Assembly (NCBI RefSeq): GCF_026210795.1
Contig: NC_089443.1
Location: 2,170,001-2,234,000 of the forward strand
Reading direction: 5' to 3'
DNA length: 64,000 nucleotides
DNA from: Rhizophagus irregularis
Lineage: Eukaryota; Glomeromycota; Glomeromycetes; Glomerales; Glomeraceae
Shown here: positions 60,301 to 64,000 of the stretch, one piece after another
Position numbering within the stretch: the first letter of the stretch is position 1
How the letters are laid out: every line of letters begins with the position of its first letter
Translations under genes and position numbers: made by a program
Notes under the pieces: model-generated
What the model was told of the DNA's origin: nothing
Databases searched by the model: none
The model's input: only the letters and a program-made list of their open reading frames with translations

Positions 60301-61096
60301 AGTTTTGCAATATTTTTATTTATAATATTTTCATCTGATGTTCTAATTTACAAACAAATATTTTATATATTAGATAATGATTTATACCTTGAAATTATCA
60401 AACATTTACTTACGGCATACTGAATACAATCCATGAAATGGTACTAATCCCGTTTGGAGGATTATAAATTCCGGTCAGCCAAAGAAAGCTAACTTCGGGG
60501 TTGACATTAACAATTACATTACTAAAACTCGAAACTTTGGACCCACCTAAAACTAAACCTTTAGTTCTGCAATTTTTTTTTTTTTAAGAGAATAATTAAA
60601 TTTTTTTTCTTAACATAAATAAATGGGGATCCGTACAAAATCCCGAATGTCAAAATCCCGAATGGTACGAAATCCCGAAATATTGGCCAACATTAAGCAT
60701 AATGCTGCCCGGTGCGGGATTTTCGGGATTTTGACATTCGGGATTTTGTACCAGACCCAAATAAATGAATTTATGAATTAATTTACTTTGTAAGAATTTC
60801 ACCGTTTTGATTACATATCATTCCATATCTCATCATATCATTTATTTTATAATATGTTAAAAGAATATATTTATTGGTCAGGATAAAGGTATTTTCAGCT
60901 TCTTTGATTTCTTCGTCAAATATTTTGATTTGATGGGTTTCAGAATTCGAATCTAATATTCGAATTATAAAGTGATCATCTAACGAAGAATCGTCAATCG
61001 GTCTCTGTTTTCTCATATGAAGTAAAATCGATGAATCATCAAACATTTTAGCTGATTTTACTTCTAATCCAGGATCAGGTTGTATAATAATGAAAT
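57376..61096 (-). CDS. Membrane protein with large N-terminal ectodomain, at least 10 exons
   Basis: Exons (descending): 61096-60787, 60566-60414, 60342-59609, 59548-59186, 59100-59067, 58992-58651, 58570-58464, 58388-58264, 58175-57890, 57801-57376, all GT-AG and in phase, about 960 residues. The first exon with the start and signal peptide was not identified with certainty. The first 650 residues look extracellular, rich in repeated beta-strand pieces (GFPTIDGGYGIAFIGRQ; YNIDGVVSLVYGGFAIILQN), suggesting a propeller-like fold. Then come about four hydrophobic helices (TAIIVFPALFLVASIYFISR; LVFFVVPLIFNLVIII; GITIITATLATIN; IPLLSLISNGFIFVM), an SDVVFDSLFTIND loop and an acidic cytoplasmic tail. 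I place it in a group of membrane proteins expanded in arbuscular mycorrhizal fungi; ligand and role are unknown. A duplicated fragment lies at 52455-52930. Confidence 0.75.
60625..60758. mobile_element. 134-bp hAT-like MITE in an intron
   Basis: Inverted ends GTACAAAATCCCGAATGTCA (left from 60633, right inverted up to 60750) with GGGG/GGGT termini, flanked by the 8-base duplication AAATAAAT (60617-60624 and 60759-60766). The duplicated gene fragment at 52.6 kb has the empty site. Almost the whole element is a stem-loop. Confidence 0.9.
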
Positions 61097-61495
61097 CTGC
61101 AAGAATAAATGAAAAAAGTAAACATGTAAATAACCTTTATGAAAATAATTTTATTTCTTGAAATTTGGCTCATTTTGAAAAAGTCGGTTCTTCTTAGATT
61201 TTGAGAAATGAGACGCTTATTTTGTGTTAACAAAATCGTCATCTATTATGGGTTATGCAGATTTTTTTTTTCATAATTAATATAAGATTTGTGTTATTGT
61301 CCCTGCATCGGATATTAATTCGTGTAATAAAAATTATATTACAAAGCAACGGTTACTTAGTATAGAAATAACTTTATACACTTTGGCGTCATTATGTAAA
61401 TATTCGAAATAGGAAATTAGACAATGGTAAACTCGTATAACATTTGATAATATAAAAACTACTAAAATATTTAAGAAAATTTTCAAAAAGTATCT
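61097..61495. promoter_or_regulatory. Divergent region between membrane-protein and kelch genes
   Basis: About 400 bases hold the missing first exon and promoter of the - strand gene and the promoter of the kelch gene. A short frame from ATG at about 61168 (MSQISRNKII, - strand) does not splice in phase with the next exon, so it was not used. Confidence 0.35.
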
Positions 61496-61854
61496 ATGAC
61501 GAATTCGATGAATTCGTTTTTAGATAAGTTATTTGTAAAGCAAATCTTATTTTTACTTCAATTTATTCCTTTAAGCGTAAAATGTTATACACCTGGACCT
61601 CTATATACACATACAGCAACTCTTGTAGGAGAACGGTTATATTTTATAGGCGGTTCCCAGGAAAAAGAATTTTTTTATTTAGATCTCTCTGAATCATTTG
61701 ATATTAGCAATGCAAATTGGAAAAACCTTACAGTAAATGCTAATTTAACGAGATATAACTTCGCAACTTCTGTAGTTTATGGTGTATCAATAATTTTTAT
61801 AGGAGGTAAAACTACACAACTCGATGACCCATTTATTTATGTCTTTAATTGTCC

Positions 61855-62388
61855 GGAGCGTAGCGAAGGACTATATAATTTTACGAAGGTCGATGACAAT
61901 TAGTGTCACGTGGCGATTTCCGGTTGTCCGCACGCGTCATTTCTGATTGGTCCGCACAGCTACATCAAAAATAAACAAATAAAAAAGTTTATGATTACCT
62001 TTTTTTTTTAGATTTCGGCTAGTAAGTATATTTTTCTTTTAAACGACTTTCTTATTTTTTTCCTAGGGTTTCTGGATTTCTTGTACATACCGGACTGGTG
62101 AGTTGTTTTTTATTTGTTTTGCTTTAAAGAAACCGACGTTTTTAGCGTTTCATTTTTATTTTCTTTTATCTAGGAACACAGGTTTTTTGTACATACCAGA
62201 CTTTTAAAGGTAAATTGTAAGGGCTTTTCTTACTTGTTTAACCTTAAAGAAACGTTTTTAACGTTTCATTTTTCATTTTTATTTTTTTAGGGATGCCAGA
62301 TTTTTTGTACAAATTAAATTTTTAAAGATATTTGGATTTTTGTATAAATCTTTCACTCCGGACTTACAACGATTTCCGTTTCCTAGTA
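61855..62388 (+). repeat. Hairpin/micro-exon-like repeat cluster 7, inserted in the kelch gene
   Basis: Starts CCGGAGCGTAGCGAAGGAC and continues with three to four units: GGTTTCTGGATTTCTTGTAC + GTGAGTTG, GAACACAGGTTTTTTGTACA + GTAAATTG, GGATGCCAGATTTTTTGTAC, separated by AAGAAACCGACG...GCGTTTC and AAGAAACGTTTTTAACGTTTC hairpins and pyrimidine-AG tracts. Because the kelch frame is interrupted exactly here, this family behaves as, or rides in, a mobile sequence. Confidence 0.55.
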
Positions 62389-62587
62389 CAGTAACAACAC
62401 CTCTGAAGGCACTCCCCTTCGGGACCATAGTAAAAAAATAGTAGAATGTGCACTTAGAGAGGGTGTGCATTTATAGAGAGTAAAATATTAAGAGCTCTTA
62501 TAAGTTGGGATCAGATCCACCGTGCACTTAAAGAGAGTTTATATAGTGCGTGCACTTATAGAGGGTGCACTTATAGAGGTGTCACTG
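62389..62587. mobile_element. 199-bp Tc1/mariner-like MITE
   Basis: Ends CAGTAACAACACCTCTGAAG and, inverted, CAGTGACACCTCTATAAGTG, flanked by TA on both sides (62387-62388, 62588-62589). Internal GTGCACTTATAGAGGGTGCA repeats. TA duplication and CAGTG ends fit the mariner/pogo group. Confidence 0.75.
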
Positions 62588-62808
62588 TACTAGTAAAGAA
62601 GAATGGTTTTTCCGAATACTGGAATACCTCCACAGCAACGTGAAGGATTTCAGGCCGTAATTAATAATGGAAAAATATATATCTTTGTTGGATCAGAAAG
62701 TGATGCTTTTGGCAAAATGATTATATTTAATTTGAACTTGCAAGATTCAATTTGGTCACTTGAAGTAAATAATAATCCACCACTTGCAAGATATGGATAT
62801 ACTGCTAC

Positions 62809-63181
62809 TATACTTGTCGTCAAAATTTATGAATTACGGCAATTTTGGCATTTCGGCTATACCGTAATTAATTCGGCGAAATCTGTAAATTATCTGTAAT
62901 GCCGTAAATAGGGTTATAATGCCGGTAATGCTGGTAATGCCGTCCGAATTTTTTGTTGTTATCACATGACGTTACACAAATTTCCATAAAAGGAAAATTT
63001 GCTTCCCATCAAAAATGGAGAATCGAGTTACACAATGGTTACACTATATTCCAAAAAAGGAAATTATCACGAAGATCATTTAACTCTGGCCGAACTTAAT
63101 GCCTTAATAAAATTTACAGTCGGCAATGCGGCACGTGCCGTAACCGTAGTAAATCCGTAATTAATTTCGACAACACCTATA
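62809..63181. mobile_element. 373-bp hAT-like insertion in the kelch gene
   Basis: Flanked by ACTGCTAC (62801-62808 and 63182-63189; a ninth base T can be counted on either side). The ends are related inverted sequences (TATACTTGTCGTCAAAATT / TATAGGTGTTGTCGAAATT). Joining the two flanks restores the kelch reading frame. The interior has GCCGTAA/GCCGGTAATGC repeats and no transposase. Confidence 0.8.
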
Positions 63182-64000
63182 ACTGCTACTTTAACAGAAG
63201 ATGGGTTAATTTTTTATATTGGAGGGGTTTTTCAAGATGAATCCTATGCAAATATGAATGAGGTTTGTTAAGCAAATTATCTTAAAATAAAAGAAATAAA
63301 TTTTTACTACCTATTTTTTTTTTAGATTCCCATGTACAATACATTAAAAGATAATTGGTCAAATGCAAAAATGGTAATGACTAAATATAAAATGAAGATA
63401 TTGTTTTAATATTTAATACATTTAATTGATAACTTATAGAATCCAACTGGAAAAATTATTCCTGAAGGCCGACAAATGCACTCAGCAGTCTTATGTAAGA
63501 ATTTAATAATTTAAATTATAAAGCATTTAAAAATTATTAATTATTCTAAATTTCACTTTTTTTTAGCTAAATTTAATACCATTATTGTATATGGAGGTTA
63601 TTATTATAAAGTTTCCTCAAAACCTGAATTAGTTATATTGGATATTTCAAATCCAATCTACAATTGGATACAGCCAATTACTGGTAAAACATTAAAGTCA
63701 AGATGGGTCATACTTCAACTTATATTAATTTACAAATGATTGTAACTTTTGGTAATATAATTTCTCTTTTTATTGATAATTTATAATATACAATTTGTAC
63801 TTATGGTACTTTTTTAAATTTTACTGTAATTAGGGAATAGGATTTGATAAAGAAACAAATTCAATTTTATCAATTTTATCCAATCCAATAAAAATTTCAT
63901 TTGAAATTACAAATATTTATAAATAACCTGTACAATCAAATCCAATTATACCAGCATCACCATTACCATCATTATCACCACCATCACCACCATCAATACC

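Larger units (their letters stand above)
61496..63925 (+). pseudogene. Kelch-repeat protein, disrupted by three insertions
   Basis: First exon 61496-about 61854: signal peptide (FVKQILFLLQFIPLSVKCYT) then kelch blades (GERLYFIGGSQEKEFFYLDL; GVSIIFIGGKTTQLDDP). Coding resumes at about 62603 (GIPPQQREGFQAVINNGKIY), at 63191 (TEDGLIFYIGGVFQDESY), and in exons at 63326, 63440 and about 63568 (FNTIIVYGGYYY). A one-base shift near 63702 and a TAA near 63925 follow, before a Pro/Ser-rich segment that leaves the window. Intact relatives have a propeller ectodomain and a transmembrane segment. It is divergent from the membrane-protein gene and almost certainly not functional. Confidence 0.75.

Noticed and set aside
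1-64000. tRNA, rRNA or mitochondrial genes
   Set aside because: No stretch was recognised that folds or reads like one by eye; a covariance-model scan would be needed to exclude tRNAs fully.

Overview
The window looks like nuclear DNA of an arbuscular mycorrhizal fungus (Glomeromycotina, Rhizophagus-like). The reasons are: very A+T-rich sequence, genes split by many short GT-AG introns, transposase-derived and kelch/membrane families that I recognise from that group, and heavy repeat load. The assignment is an inference; no rRNA, tRNA or mitochondrial marker was seen to settle it.

Layout. 1-7.4 kb: a 5'-truncated member of an unnamed gene family (1423-2011, +) runs convergently into a 19-exon telomerase reverse transcriptase gene (2026-7387, -), whose eighth intron carries a decayed FAR1/MULE-like insertion. 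7.5-11.2 kb: a transposase-derived gene with a C-terminal BAH-like region, transcribed divergently from TERT. 11.9-17.7 kb: a PIF1/Helitron helicase relic and several repeat arrays. 17.8-19.4 kb: an intact five-exon relative of the truncated gene at 1.4 kb. 19.5-25.1 kb: a 5.6-kb element without genes, with perfect CCCTATAAAAAATAT ends, 3-bp target duplications and subterminal repeats (CACTA-like). 26.7-36.4 kb: a 9.7-kb DNA transposon with 40-bp terminal repeats, subterminal arrays, a complete Plavaka-type transposase (30880-33862) and two passenger genes. 36.8-38.6 kb: unusual hairpin/micro-exon-like arrays and a small secreted-protein relic. 39.5-50.3 kb: an LTR retrotransposon on the - strand, itself split by a hAT element. 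50.3-57.1 kb: repeats, a duplicated exon fragment, and two genes of unrecognised function, at least one broken. 57.4-61.1 kb: a ten-exon membrane-protein gene. 61.5 kb to the end: a kelch gene wrecked by three insertions.

The most unusual item is the retrotransposon. Its polyprotein reads gag, protease, reverse transcriptase, RNase H and then, where integrase should be, a P-loop kinase domain resembling thymidylate/deoxynucleoside kinases. No integrase motifs were found anywhere between the LTRs. Gag and protease are in one frame, separated by a TGA CTA stop, which is a classical leaky context. The second notable item is a dispersed repeat family, seen in at least six clusters on both strands. 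Each unit has a short AAGAACGTT...AACGTTCTT-type hairpin, a pyrimidine tract ending in AG, a short GC-richer 'exon-like' block and a GT donor-like end.

Many reading frames are interrupted by single-base shifts, several of them in A or T runs. Some of these may be uncorrected sequencing errors rather than decay, and I flag them case by case.
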